64,000 nucleotides of DNA. Source: Stieleria maiorica. GTDB lineage: Bacteria > Planctomycetota > Planctomycetia > Pirellulales > Pirellulaceae. The stretch lies in assembly GCF_008035925.1 (NCBI RefSeq), contig NZ_CP036264.1, positions 2,538,443 to 2,602,442 of the forward strand, given 5' to 3'. Made by a program: the position numbers and the translations under genes. The notes below the pieces were generated by a model. That model was not told the origin of the DNA. It made no database searches and saw nothing but the letters and a program-made list of their open reading frames with translations. This document shows positions 16,088 through 26,252 of this stretch, piece after piece (position 1 is the first letter of the stretch; each line of letters opens with the position of its first letter).

Positions 16088-19000
16088 GCACGCAGGGTAA
16101 CCTGCGGCCGGCCGGATCCCGCGGTACCTTTCGTTGATGAGATCCTCTTTGCAAAGCCCTTCTAGTTTGCCAAACCCCCAATCAACTCTTGCTCGCTCAT
16201 GGATCATTTCCGCCAGTGCTTCAACCAGTCGATCGGCGACCGCTTGCACCATGATCGCCCGGTAGTCATCCAGCTCCGACTTGTATCTCATCGCCAATTC
16301 GCTGGCCCCAATGCCAGCAGTCACCGCGAACCCCCCAATATAGTCTTCACGCCCGTTGTCGACTGGAGCGACATAGTCGGCGAGCGACCGGAAGTCCTGC
16401 TGGCCTTTACGTTCCCATTGTTGACGTAGGAAATGCAACCGCGTCTTTTCTGTCGCTCGGGATTCATCAGTGAACAGGATCACGTCATCCCCGGCACTCG
16501 CTGCCGGCCAGAAACCATAGACCGCATTGGCCGTCAACGTGCGTTCCGCAATGATTTCATCAAGTAGTTCATTGGCGTCACGGAAAAGTTCTTGGGCTTG
16601 CGTGCCAACCGTCACATCATCAAAAATCTTCGGATACTTGCCTTTCAGCTCCCAGGTCATGAAGAAGGGGGACCAATCAATGTAAGGATGAATGTCGTCG
16701 AGCGGAATGCGACTCAGCACGCGGATGCCGGTGAAAGCGGGCTTGTTGATTTGGACCGTATCCCAATCGGTTTTGAAACGCTTTTCAAGCGCCTCTGCAT
16801 ACGGCACCAGTTTCTGTTTGCGATCCCGGAAGGTGGCGGAAAGTTTGATTTGAGTCTCCGCGTTTTCGGCGATGAAAGCATCGCGACCGTCGCCCAGCAA
16901 TCGCTCGACCACATTGACGCTTCGGCTGGCATCAAGCACGTGGACCACCGGTCCGTCGTACGCCGGTGCGATTTTCACGGCGGTGTGCTTTGCACTGGTG
17001 GTCGCACCACCAATCAACAAGGGTATCGTCATGTCGGTGCGTCGCATTTCACGAGCGACGTGAGCCATTTCATCGAGAGAGGGCGTAATCAGCCCGCTCA
17101 GTCCGATCATATCGGCATTCTGTCTAACCGCCTCTTCAAGGATTCTCTCGGACGACACCATCACCCCCAAGTCAACGACTTCGTAGTTGTTGCACTGCAA
17201 GACGACGCCGACAATGTTTTTTCCGATGTCATGGACATCGCCCTTGACGGTCGCGATCAAGAATTTGCCGCGAGCCTGCTGGTGCAGCGTACCTGCCTGT
17301 CGTTTTTCCTCTTCCATGAAAGGCTCTAAGTAGGCGACCGCCTTCTTCATCACACGCGCCGACTTGACAACTTGGGGCAGGAACATTTTTCCGGCGCCGA
17401 ACAGGTCACCAACAACGGACATCCCATCCATCAGCGGGCCTTCGATAACCTCAATGCAGCGATCAAAATGTTGGCGTGCCTCCTCGGTGTCCTCGACGAT
17501 GTACTTGTCGATTCCCCTGACCAACGCGTGCTTCATCCGCTCGGCAATCGGCTCTTTTCGCCACGCCAGATCTTCGCCAGATCGTTGTTTGCCACCGCCT
17601 TTGACGGTTTCGGCAAATTCAAGCATTCGTTCGGTGGCATCCGGACGACGATTCAGCAGCACATCTTCGACCCGCTCCAACAGGTCTTTGGGAATCTCTT
17701 CGTAAACCTCCAATTGCCCGGCATTGACGATTCCCATATCCAGTCCGGCGCGAACCGCATGAAATAGGAAGGCACTATGGATCGCCTCCCGCACCGGTTC
17801 ATTACCGCGAAAACTGAAACTGATGTTGCTAACGCCACCACTGGTCTTGGCGCCGGGGCATTCCCGCTTGATCCGACGCACCGCATTGATGAAGTCAACG
17901 GCGTAGTTGTCATGCTCCTCCATTCCTGTCGCGATGGTCAGGATGTTGGGGTCGAAAATGATGTCTTCCGGCGGGAAACCCAGTTCCTTTATGAGTAAGT
18001 CGTAGGCGCGCTTGCAAATCCGCACCTTGCTCTCTTCGTCGGCTGCTTGCCCCGATTCGTCGAACGCCATCACCACGACGGCGGCACCATACTGCCGCAC
18101 CAATCCGGCGCGGCGAAGAAACTCGTCTTCGCCGTCTTTCAACGAGATGGAGTTGACAATTGCCTTGCCCTGTACGTTTTGCAAGCCTGATTCGAGCACT
18201 TCCCACTTGCTGCTGTCGATCATCACTGGCACCGCTGCAACGACATGATCGCCCGCGATCAACCTCAGAAATCGTGTCATCGCCTCGACACCATCGAGCA
18301 TTCCCTCGTCGAAGTTGACATCGATGATTGTCGCGCCGTTTTCCACCTGTTCGCGAGCGATTTCAACTGCTTGTTCGTACTGTTCTTTACGAATCAATCG
18401 AGCAAACCGCTTGCTGCCCATGACGTTGGTGCGTTCTCCGACCATCGTGAAGGGAATCTCCGGTCGCATCACCATCGGAAGTTGGCCTGAGAGTCGGGTG
18501 TAGACCGTGCGGGGCGCATCTTGTTTGGGTCTGCACTGCTTCACACGATTGGCGATGGCTCGGATGTGGTCCGGAGTCGTGCCGCAACATCCGCCCAAAA
18601 CATTCACCCAGCCTTTGTCCGCATACTCGCCCACTTTCTCCGCCATTGCTCTCGGGCTGAGGTCAAATTCACCCATTTCATTGGGCAATCCCGCATTCGG
18701 ATGGCAGGAAATCGGGATCTCCGCAACTTTCGAGAGCTCCTCAAGGTGCGAACGCATGACATCAGGCCCCAACGCGCAATTCATCCCGACGGAAAGTAGC
18801 GGAAAGTGATTGATCGCCGTCCAGAAGGCTTCGACGCTCTGCGCGCTGACAAACGTACGCCCACCGTCGCCGAAGGTTCCGCTCGCCATCACCGCAACGC
18901 GGCGTCCACCGGCGCGGAAATACTCAGCAATCGCGAACAGGCAGGCTTTCAGGTTCAGTGTATCGATGGCAGTTTCAGGCAGAAGGATGTCAACCCCCGC

Positions 19001-19507
19001 AGCGACCAACGATTCCACCTGAGCCCGGTAGCTGTCGACCAGCTGGGGAAAGCTTGCGCCCCGATGCGCCGGATCGTCCTCGGTACTGATTGCGAGTTGT
19101 TTCGTCGTCGGCCCGATCGAACCGGCGACAAAACGCGGCTTGTCCGGCGTCCGCTCGTTCCACTCCTCCACTGCCTTCCTGGCGCACTGGACTGCCGCCC
19201 GGTTGATCTCATCGACCAGTTCAAGCGGCAGGTCAAACTCGACCATCCCGATGGGCGACGCACCAAAGGTATTCGTTTCAACAATGTCGCTCCCCGCTTC
19301 CAGGTAGGCACGATGAATCCTGGTGATCGCATCCGGTTGCGTCAGGCAGAGAATGTCTGAGAAGTTTTTGAGGTCCCGATGATGCTGCGCAAATCGCTCA
19401 CCCCGTACATCGGCTTCCGACAAACCAAGCCGCTGAATCATGGTGCCCATCGCGCCGTCGAGCAACAGAATCTTCTCGCGGATGAGATGCTCAAGGAGGC
19501 TGGTCAT
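16001..19507 (-). pseudogene. metH: Cobalamin-dependent methionine synthase, truncated by IS
   Basis: This gene encodes MetH, which moves a methyl group from methyltetrahydrofolate to homocysteine through cobalamin. Domains in order are homocysteine binding (zinc cysteines in GMNCALGP and [10 protein letters not shown]), folate binding ([15 protein letters not shown]), cobalamin cap and Rossmann domain ([12 protein letters not shown], the DxHxxG lower ligand, and [14 protein letters not shown]), and the SAM-dependent reactivation domain. The native sequence ends at base 16088, after which 28 IS-encoded residues lead to a stop at 16001. The last 83 residues of the reactivation domain are lost, so the enzyme may turn over but would not be efficiently reactivated. 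ATG at 19507 is preferred; an in-frame GTG at 19537 adds ten residues. A structured leader lies upstream. Confidence 0.95.
16088..16097. repeat. Target site duplication, right copy
   Basis: GCACGCAGGG directly follows the right IS end; it belongs to the metH codons for Pro-Ala-Cys read on the minus strand. Confidence 0.9.
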
Positions 19508-19569
19508 CGGCTCGGCTGTCAATCTATTGTCCTTCACTTGGGTGGAACGAAACGCAATTCGGGCTAGGG

Positions 19570-19614
19570 ACGGTAAGGCACCGTTCTGCTGAAAACCCGG
19601 CAGACGGGCTGCCG
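19570..19614 (-). other. Two hairpins in the metH leader
   Basis: ACGGT-AAGGC-ACCGT (19570-19584) and CGGCAG-ACGGG-CTGCCG (19598-19614) are perfect short stems with five-base loops, 30-110 bases before the metH start. I recognise no cobalamin, SAM or SAH riboswitch consensus, so the role is open. Confidence 0.35.
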
Positions 19615-19636
19615 TTGGCAGTGGACCCCGGATCCG

Positions 19637-19668
19637 CTTAAAACATGCATGAACTATACATGTTTAAG
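19637..19668. promoter_or_regulatory. Long inverted repeat upstream of metH
   Basis: CTTAAAACATG (19637-19647) and CATGTTTAAG (19659-19668) are complementary except for one extra A, with an 11-base spacer. The size and position suggest an operator for metH or a divergent gene. The regulator is unknown. Confidence 0.45.
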
Positions 19669-20050
19669 TGATTTAGGTTAACCGGCGTCCAAGCAAGGAT
19701 CGGACGTGTCAAAAGAAGTACAGAGAAAGTTATAGGCCGAACAGATTACGGAAGCCCGTGTTGGCCTGTGTGGCGGCATCGCCGCCGAATCGGCGGATCA
19801 CGGCGTCGTGACTCGCGATCAAACCAGCGATGCGTGCCGATTTTCTTTTGCTCGCCCGGTATCACCGACCTATGGGCTGGCAGTGACCGAAAGCGAACGA
19901 GCGCTACCAGACTCCGTCGCCATCCGCATTGGGGGCGTGCCCAGATAAGTTGACGGCCTGGCCGCTAAAGGTTAAAAACGATGCAACAGGGGAGCATCTT
20001 TGGGGGTTGCGAGTTTGCCACCCCCCGCGTTCTATGCGCGGAGCCATTCA
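19669..20050. other. Gene-poor stretch upstream of metH
   Basis: No complete gene is recognised in these roughly 380 bases. A plus-strand frame without a start codon is open from about 19734 to 19947 but matches nothing I know; it may be a gene remnant. Confidence 0.3.
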
Positions 20051-20203
20051 ATGAGACGGACGACTAACTTTGGAGGATTCGTTTCCGACTGTTTCGCCGC
20101 CACCATTCTCCTATCGATCGTTTCCACCGCGGGCATTTCAGCAGAAGAAGTGAAGGAAGGGCAGCCGATCGGAGCAATCAGTTACACCGTTCCGATCCAA
20201 TAG
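20051..20203 (+). CDS. Possible short secreted peptide or truncated exported protein
   Basis: A 50-aa frame whose first 30 residues look like a signal peptide: MRR start, then DCFAATILLSIVSTAGISA with a likely cleavage before EEVKEGQPIG. Only about 20 residues follow before the stop. It could be a real small exported peptide or the surviving 5' end of a larger lost gene, which would fit the decay seen on both sides. No family is recognised and no Shine-Dalgarno is visible. Confidence 0.3.
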   Translation: MRRTTNFGGFVSDCFAATILLSIVSTAGISAEEVKEGQPIGAISYTVPIQ

Positions 20204-20227
20204 TGAGGAGTCGAGGACTGTTTCGGT

Positions 20228-20704
20228 ATGGAGACGAGTACGCATCTGGTTATTCAGTATGCAGCAGGGCCTACCCTGCTGCACGATGTCGTCGCGAAAC
20301 TGTCAGCGGAGCAGCTTGATGCAGTACCGATTCCCGGGAAATGGTCCACGCGCCAAGTTGTTTGTCACATCGCGGATTTCGAACTGGTCTATGCTGACCG
20401 AATGAAGCGAGTGATCGCCGAGCATCAGCCAACGTTTTTTGGAGGAGATCCTGGAGTATTTGCAGCTGGCCTAGCCTACGAATCACGCGATCTACGCGAG
20501 GAACTTGACGTCATTGAGTCTGTGCGAAAACAGATGACACGAATCTTGCGATTGCTCAATAAGCGTGACTTTGAACGAATCGGCCACCACAGCGACGACG
20601 GTCCGATCTCGCTTGAAACGCTTTTGGGAAATGTCACGAATCATCTACCGCATCATGTCGCCTACATCGAAGACAAGCTAGCGGCGCTGGATCGTGACGG
20701 GTAG
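20228..20704 (+). CDS. DinB-like (four-helix, metal-binding) protein
   Basis: A 158-aa protein with the DinB_2/YfiT-like four-helix fold. The motifs are IPGKWSTRQVVCHIADFELVYADRMKRV at the end of helix one and two, and NVTNHLPHHVAYIEDKL near the C-terminus. His in CHIADFE and the HLPHH pair give the usual three-histidine metal site. Family members act as metal-dependent thiol transferases (bacillithiol or mycothiol in Gram positives) or are uncharacterised. It has no clear operon partner: a possible peptide precedes it and a broken monooxygenase follows. Confidence 0.85.
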   Translation: METSTHLVIQYAAGPTLLHDVVAKLSAEQLDAVPIPGKWSTRQVVCHIADFELVYADRMKRVIAEHQPTFFGGDPGVFAAGLAYESRDLREELDVIESVRKQMTRILRLLNKRDFERIGHHSDDGPISLETLLGNVTNHLPHHVAYIEDKLAALDRDG

Positions 20705-20804
20705 TGGATGCAAACTGCTGGCATCGTTTTGCCCCAAGTCGGCAAGCCTCCCCCTAATTCCGGGCGTGTTTTCTACGAAAGTTTCTTCGTACGAAGCCAT
20801 GGCG

Positions 20805-21118
20805 ATTTCCGCCGAGGTTCAACATTTCACCGGGTTCGAGACTTGGTTCACGCCGCCCGCGGCGATTCCTTTCAATGCCGCTCCGCCAAAGTATAAAATG
20901 ACGCGCGTGGTTTGGGTCGCTGTTTACCTGACAGTGCTTCCATTGATTGCGACGCTCAGGCCTTGTTCAGTTCCTTGCCGCCACTCGTCGCGAGTGCAGG
21001 GATCGCCACGATCAGTGTCGGGTCGATGACGTGGATCGTGCTGGCAGCATTGACCTGGTTGTTTCGTGGCTGGCTGTATTCGCAGTGTCGTCCAGCATCA
21101 TCGGGTCAACTTCATTAA
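20805..21118 (+). pseudogene. Antibiotic-biosynthesis-monooxygenase-type membrane protein, broken
   Basis: Two adjoining frames together give the C-terminal part of an ABM protein with a membrane tail. The first frame reads VQHFTGFETWFTPP, then PKYKMTRVVWVAVYLTVLPL. A frameshift near base 20958 moves the continuation (LFSSLPPLVASAG, MTWIVLAALTWLFRGWLY) into the next frame. Family members have an N-terminal ABM domain before TGFETWF, which is missing here. Hence the gene is both truncated at its 5' end and frameshifted. Confidence 0.6.
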
Positions 21119-21225
21119 ATGTCGTTCGGAACCGTTTTTGATGCTGTCCCGGACACTCTCGGGGCGATCAACGTCCGCGCGGCCGAGCGCAATCGGTAGC
21201 TGGTCACTTGTCGTCCCGGAGGCTC

Positions 21226-21792
21226 TCACAACGCCAATGTGTCTCGAAGTCGGTTCAGAGCATTTTGCTTCTCAGGACCAATGCGATGAAGCGACAAGAA
21301 GCTTGTGGAAACTTTGGCGACGCGAGTGGCGTGTTCCATGAGCTTTTCGCCGAGCATGTTCGCGACGGCATCGGACGATTTCTCCCGCAAGGCTTTGATG
21401 TACAGTTGCCAGGCCTCCCAAAGCGTTTCGCTTGGTTGATGCCTCAGCCACGGCTCAATGATCCGTACAAAGGAGTCGGCATCCTCGTGGGAGTATTGTG
21501 AAACGCAGTCGATCACGACTTTGCGTTCGGCTTCGGTGACGTGGCCATCGGCCCAGGCGACAAAAACGAGTGGCACCAGCAAAAGCACCGCAACGGTGTG
21601 TTCGTCGATGCCCTGCTCGATCAATTCATCAAGCGACGTCTCGTCATCAACAGGAATTGCTTGGCTGAGGCGTTTACGCTTCCCTTCACGCAAAGTCTTT
21701 TCGCGCAGTTGCTCACCAAGCTTTAAATCCACTTGGTGAAAGAACTCATCCTCCAGAGCACGTAGTCGAGTATCGAGTGCGTCGAATGCCAT
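21226..21792 (-). CDS. TerB-like helical protein
   Basis: A 188-aa mainly helical protein. The segment VFVAWADGHVTEAERKVVIDCV matches the signature of the TerB fold (acidic, possibly metal binding), though the flanking sequence differs from classical tellurite-resistance TerB. The N-terminal 60 residues form a charged coiled-coil-like region. The start at 21792 has AGGGAGAAAA upstream. No tellurite gene cluster lies nearby. The function is unknown; a metal- or membrane-stress role is a guess from the fold. Confidence 0.7.
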   Translation of the reverse strand: MAFDALDTRLRALEDEFFHQVDLKLGEQLREKTLREGKRKRLSQAIPVDDETSLDELIEQGIDEHTVAVLLLVPLVFVAWADGHVTEAERKVVIDCVSQYSHEDADSFVRIIEPWLRHQPSETLWEAWQLYIKALREKSSDAVANMLGEKLMEHATRVAKVSTSFLSLHRIGPEKQNALNRLRDTLAL

Positions 21793-22083
21793 TAGTTTTC
21801 TCCCTTCGTTGCAACAGTTCCAGGTTGTCCCGGGGTCAAGAGCCCGATTTGACTAACTGAAGTGCAACTGTCGTACCAACAGATGATACATGGCGATTTG
21901 ACGATCGAATGCCGCCCAATGTTAGTCAGGGTTGACGCGAAGACGCCGTGCGATGACGATTCTTGGCATTCATGTCCGTTGACGCAATACCGCGTCTAAC
22001 TCCTCGAAATCGATCGTGCAGTTATCTTATCAATCGCGAGCTGGATGCTTACGCCACTCTCGCAACGTCGTTACTATTTTCCT

Positions 22084-23913
22084 ATGACTACTGACATTTG
22101 GATAGTGACCTGCGTTCTGCTGGCGACAATCATTGCATTCGTGCTGGACCGCTTCCGTTTGGACGTGGTGGCATTCATCTCTCTGATGGTACTTCTGCTC
22201 ACTGGTATCCTCACACCAACCGAAGCAACCGCGGGTTTCTCTAACTCGCTGGTCCTGATGATCGCGGGACTGTTCGTCGTTGGTGGTGCGATCCTGGAAT
22301 CCGGCGTTGCCGATCTTGCAGGCAGGTGGCTCGGCCGACTTGGCGGCACGTCTACGATTCGGCTAACGGTGATCGTAATGCTGGCCAGCGCGTTGTTATC
22401 GGCATTTCTCAGCTCTACTGGGACCGTAGCGGTGATGTTACCCGTGGTTCTGAGCCTCTGTCGCCGCGCCAAAGTTTCGCCGTCAAAGCTACTAATCCCT
22501 TTGGCATTTGCCGCTTCGCTCGGAGGCATGTTGACGCTGATTGGGACGCCACCGAACATGGTCGTCAATCAGGTATTGCGAGATGCGGGGCTTGATACCT
22601 TCCACTTCTTTTCATTTGCCCCCGCCGGAATTCTGATGCTGACGCTAGGCATCGTTTTCATGTGTACGATTGGCACTCGCCTGCTTCCGGCGCAACGCAC
22701 GGGTTCCGGAAATGCGTCGCAAGATCAGGGATTCGTGTCGCGTCCGGAACTGATTCACAGCTACGGCGTCGACGGCCAGATTCGCGAAATCAGAATTCCA
22801 CACGGATCGACGTTCGCGGGTCGCACCCTCCGCGACCTTAGGCTTCGCACCGTTTTTCATGTCAATGTGATCGCGGTTTCTACCACAGGTGCGAGGGGCA
22901 CGGTGGTGCGAAAATGTGACCCGGATACTCTTCTGCAACCCGGTGACACGCTGTTGATCAAGTCATCGAATGAGGAAGCCATCGCAAACCTAATCAGCGA
23001 GGGGAAAATCGAATTGATTGCATCAACAGCGGCATTGCCCAAAGAAGTTTATTTGGCCGAACTCATTATTCCCCCGCGATCAGAGTTTGTCGGCCGGACG
23101 GTGCGGGACGTGGATTTCTTTCGCATCTACGGGGCAATGGTGCTCGCTTTACAGCATCGAAACAAACCGGTTGGTACTCGGACATCGGACACTCCGCTGG
23201 TGCCTGGCGACACGCTGTTGATCGCCGCCAATGCAAGTGCGTTGAAGAGACTAAGGAAATCGCGAAGCAATGTATTGCTGGTCAGCGAACAGGAGGAACA
23301 AAGAGAGTCGCCGCTTACTCCCGCCGCCCGTTGGGTCGTCGTCATTCTCGTCGGAATGCTGATTGCAATGAGTGCCGGCATCGTTGCCAACGTGACCGCC
23401 GTTCTCGCCGCTGCCACACTGATGGTGATAGCCGGAGCATTTCGGGGATCAAATGCTTACCAGAGCATCAATTGGGAGAGCATTGTGATGATTGCGTCCG
23501 TCATGCCACTCGCAACTGCGTTGGAGAAGACTGGGACACTCGACTTGGTCGTAGGTGAAATCGTGGAGAGCCCCGGACTTACGAGTCCGTCATCGCTTTT
23601 GTTGCTGCTTTTCGCGGTCACGTCGCTGTTAAGCCAAGCAATCTCGAATACCGCGACCGGTGTACTGATTGCCCCACTGGCACTCCAACTCGCCGAGCGG
23701 CTTGGTATCTCTCCCTATCCGTTACTGATGGGCGTTGCTTTGGCCGCGTCCACAGCGTTCTCCACTCCCGTTGCGTCACCGATCAATGCTTTGGTAGCCG
23801 GAGCGGGAAACTATCGTTTTGGTGATTTCCTAAAAGTAGGCGTGCTGCTTCAGCTGCTGATTCTTTTTGCGACACTCGCCATCGTGCCGCTGCTGTTTCC
23901 GTTCAGTCCATGA
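22084..23913 (+). CDS. SLC13-type permease with two TrkA-C domains
   Basis: A 609-aa membrane transporter. Two transmembrane halves carry family signatures: SSTGTVAVMLPVV and GTPPNMVVNQ in the first half, SQAISNTATGVLIAPLA and the final AASTAFSTPVASPIN in the second. Between them, residues about 215-400, lie two soluble RCK/TrkA-C domains (LRDLRLRTVFHVNVIAVS and VRDVDFFRIYGAMVLALQ). This architecture is common in divalent-anion:sodium symporters and related sulfate or dicarboxylate carriers; the TrkA-C units likely bind a ligand that gates transport. An upstream start at 22045 is possible. The substrate cannot be stated. Confidence 0.88.
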   Translation: MTTDIWIVTCVLLATIIAFVLDRFRLDVVAFISLMVLLLTGILTPTEATAGFSNSLVLMIAGLFVVGGAILESGVADLAGRWLGRLGGTSTIRLTVIVMLASALLSAFLSSTGTVAVMLPVVLSLCRRAKVSPSKLLIPLAFAASLGGMLTLIGTPPNMVVNQVLRDAGLDTFHFFSFAPAGILMLTLGIVFMCTIGTRLLPAQRTGSGNASQDQGFVSRPELIHSYGVDGQIREIRIPHGSTFAGRTLRDLRLRTVFHVNVIAVSTTGARGTVVRKCDPDTLLQPGDTLLIKSSNEEAIANLISEGKIELIASTAALPKEVYLAELIIPPRSEFVGRTVRDVDFFRIYGAMVLALQHRNKPVGTRTSDTPLVPGDTLLIAANASALKRLRKSRSNVLLVSEQEEQRESPLTPAARWVVVILVGMLIAMSAGIVANVTAVLAAATLMVIAGAFRGSNAYQSINWESIVMIASVMPLATALEKTGTLDLVVGEIVESPGLTSPSSLLLLLFAVTSLLSQAISNTATGVLIAPLALQLAERLGISPYPLLMGVALAASTAFSTPVASPINALVAGAGNYRFGDFLKVGVLLQLLILFATLAIVPLLFPFSP

Positions 23914-24612
23914 CCATTGCTGAACACCGATCGGATCGGCGATGTAAGCCGCGCGGCAGAGGAAACTCCCACCTTCGTTTTCCCAGCGATCGATCTCGTG
24001 TTCGTGCGTCCTGTCGATGTTCATTGTCATTCTCCTCGGATTGTGTAGTTCAGCACGTCATGCGTCGCCGCTTCATCACTCATAAATCTCGTGATGAAGC
24101 TCGCTACCACTTCACTTACGCAAACGGCGGACCAACCGGTGGTTGGCGTGCATTCACACGGAGAAAACAGTCAAGGCTCAATTGGCCGTCTGAAGCCACA
24201 CGGATCGCGAGAACCTAGAGCGTCAACCTGGGTTGGCGCTTCGCTATCCGTGGTGACGTATCCAACACGCAATTGATTTGTGAGTCCCCGAAACACCGCC
24301 GTTCGTACCTTTGGTCCGAAGATTGCTTCGAGTAAGTCCGTAGGGTAAGTCATCGGGACTTTCGACCCCGTACACATCGGAATCTTCACGGCCCTGTTGA
24401 TTCAATCGACCAGTCGATGACGAGTTCCGTTACAGCATTCTCGGCCAATAAGGGTCATCGTCATGCTCTTGTGGAAAACAACATTGTCGCCAACGGTCCG
24501 CACCAAGAGCTTGCGTCAGCCACTACCAAAGCCCCGGCGCGTGCCGCTACAAATCAACAAGGTTTCGCGATCATCACAGCACGATTCCGCCGCAGATGTG
24601 GGGAAGCGTGAC
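23914..24612. other. 700-base region without a recognised gene
   Basis: Only short frames occur on either strand and none resembles a known family. A minus-strand 66-codon frame (23830-24030) partly overlaps the permease. The stretch may hold promoters for the following small genes or be degraded sequence. Confidence 0.4.
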
Positions 24613-24711
24613 ATGGGCACCTATCGCAACGATCAGCGGCGTTACAGCGTCACCGTTTTGCTGGCGCTGCTCGTCGTGTTGCTCGTGACCGTGATCCTGG
24701 TACTGCTCTAG
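24613..24711 (+). CDS. Putative 32-aa single-pass membrane peptide
   Basis: The frame begins MGTYRNDQRRYSVTV and continues with an unbroken run of Leu, Val, Ile and Ala to the stop, giving one transmembrane helix with a basic N-terminus. GGGAAG precedes the ATG by seven bases. Small stress-associated membrane peptides of this kind are common, but the family is not recognised. It lies 60 bases upstream of rnk. Confidence 0.4.
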   Translation: MGTYRNDQRRYSVTVLLALLVVLLVTVILVLL

Positions 24712-24770
24712 CTCGTCTTCATCCCCAATTCCTCTCAGTACGACATCACCTCCAAACCGGACTTCTCGAC

Positions 24771-25184
24771 ATGGCATCCCGGAAACTGTTTGTGACACTC
24801 GAAGACTTCGATCTTCTGCTTGAACTCTTGAAGGAAGAATTGCTCGGCGCGATTTCGGACCCGAAAGCCGCTCGAGATCTAGCGACAGAACTGCAACACG
24901 CGACGATTGTCGATTCAGCCTCGGTGCCAGACGATGTCGTGACGATGAACTCGACCGTCAAGCTGACGGACTTGGAGACCAAGCGGACCGAAACCTATAC
25001 GCTCGTCTATCCCGACGACGTGAACATCACTGTGGGTCGATTGTCGATCCTTGCACCGATCGGAACGGCGATCCTCGGCAACCAAGTCGGGCACACGGTC
25101 GGCGGGTCCGACTCAGCCGACAAGAGCATTCTACGTATCGACGAAGTGATCTACCAACCTGAACGCGACTCCGTTGCCGCGTAA
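24771..25184 (+). CDS. rnk: Nucleoside diphosphate kinase regulator, GreA/GreB-like
   Basis: A 137-aa protein of the Rnk group. An N-terminal helical region (TLEDFDLLLELLKEEL) is followed by the GreA/GreB C-terminal FKBP-like domain: VTMNSTVKLTDLETKRTETYTLVYPDD, then ISILAPIGTAILGNQVG in nearly canonical form (here LSILAPIGTAILG). Rnk binds RNA polymerase near the secondary channel and is linked to nucleotide-pool and alginate control. Its short helical arm lacks the full coiled coil of GreA, so it is not a cleavage factor. It is followed by a universal stress protein on the same strand. Confidence 0.88.
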   Translation: MASRKLFVTLEDFDLLLELLKEELLGAISDPKAARDLATELQHATIVDSASVPDDVVTMNSTVKLTDLETKRTETYTLVYPDDVNITVGRLSILAPIGTAILGNQVGHTVGGSDSADKSILRIDEVIYQPERDSVAA

Positions 25185-25255
25185 ACCATGTGGCGTAAGC
25201 TCCCCGCTTGCGTTTCACCGCTGGCAGCATACCCCACCCACAAAGGATCTCAGAC

Positions 25256-26212
25256 ATGAAACGTTTCAACAATATCCTGGTCGCTACCGACACGCGACTT
25301 GAAGACCAACGTGCCATTACCGAAGCCGCGAGACTCGCCAAGGAGAGCAACGCCTCTTTGAAACTTGTCGACGTCGTACCGCCATTACCCTGGACGGTTC
25401 GTCTGCTGGTAAACGACCATGATCACATTAGCGGATTAATGGTTCGCGAGAAACATGAACAGCTTGAAAAATTGGCGGAACCGCTTCGCGCCGAAGGCAT
25501 CGACGTGGAAACGAAGGTACTCAGCGGAAAGTCGTCCGTTGAGATCATTCGTGAAGTTTTGCGAGACAAACACGATCTTGTCATGCGAATCGCCAAGGGC
25601 AGCGACAGTCGTCGCAAGGGGTTCTTTGGAACGACAGGAACTCGATTGTTGCGGGAATGTCCCTGCGCCGTTCACTTGGTGGCACCGGATTCACCCGCGA
25701 TTCTCAGGCACGTTTTGGCGTGTATCGACACTTCGACGGGCGACCCTGTCGACGCGGAGCTGAACAAGACGATTCTTGAACTGGCCGAAGCAATCAGCAA
25801 GCGGCACGGTGCAAGACGATCGATCGCCCACGCTTGGACAATCGACGGCGAACAATTGCTCCACGGACGAATGCCCCAAGGCGAATTTGAGCAAATGAAA
25901 CGAAGTCGACTGGAACACATCGAAGGATTGCTCGACAAATTTTTGCTAGGGCATGGGTGCACGATCGACGACGAATCTGTGCACATGCTCAAGGGCGACG
26001 CACCGATCGTGATCCCCGAATTCGCATCGCTCGAAGGTGTCGATCTGATCGTGATGGGAACGGTTGGTCGTAGTGGTGCCGCGGGCATGTTGATCGGCAA
26101 CACAGCCGAGCGCATTCTGGGCTCGATCGAGTGCTCGGTCATCGCCGTCAAGCCGAACAGATTTGTCTCACCGATCAAAATGGGTGATTACGTCGAGGCT
26201 GCACCGGCTTAA
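25256..26212 (+). CDS. Tandem universal stress protein (UspE type)
   Basis: A 318-aa protein made of two Usp domains. The N-terminal domain starts RFNNILVATDTRLEDQ; its ATP loop is degenerate (KGSDSRRKGFFGTTG). The C-terminal domain has the nucleotide-binding loop GTVGRSGAAGMLIGNTAE in good form. The start at 25256 follows AAAGGA by nine bases; upstream codons are not conserved. Its closest relative in the window is the tandem Usp at 61881-62891. Usp proteins bind ATP or AMP and support survival in growth arrest. It follows rnk by 70 bases, so both may be co-transcribed. Confidence 0.9.
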   Translation: MKRFNNILVATDTRLEDQRAITEAARLAKESNASLKLVDVVPPLPWTVRLLVNDHDHISGLMVREKHEQLEKLAEPLRAEGIDVETKVLSGKSSVEIIREVLRDKHDLVMRIAKGSDSRRKGFFGTTGTRLLRECPCAVHLVAPDSPAILRHVLACIDTSTGDPVDAELNKTILELAEAISKRHGARRSIAHAWTIDGEQLLHGRMPQGEFEQMKRSRLEHIEGLLDKFLLGHGCTIDDESVHMLKGDAPIVIPEFASLEGVDLIVMGTVGRSGAAGMLIGNTAERILGSIECSVIAVKPNRFVSPIKMGDYVEAAPA

Positions 26213-26252
26213 ATTATTTCGCACTATGACACGCCAACCGGAAGGACGTCGA

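Noticed and set aside
19570..19614. Cobalamin or SAM riboswitch before metH
   Set aside because: The hairpins do not carry any conserved box of these riboswitch classes that I can identify.
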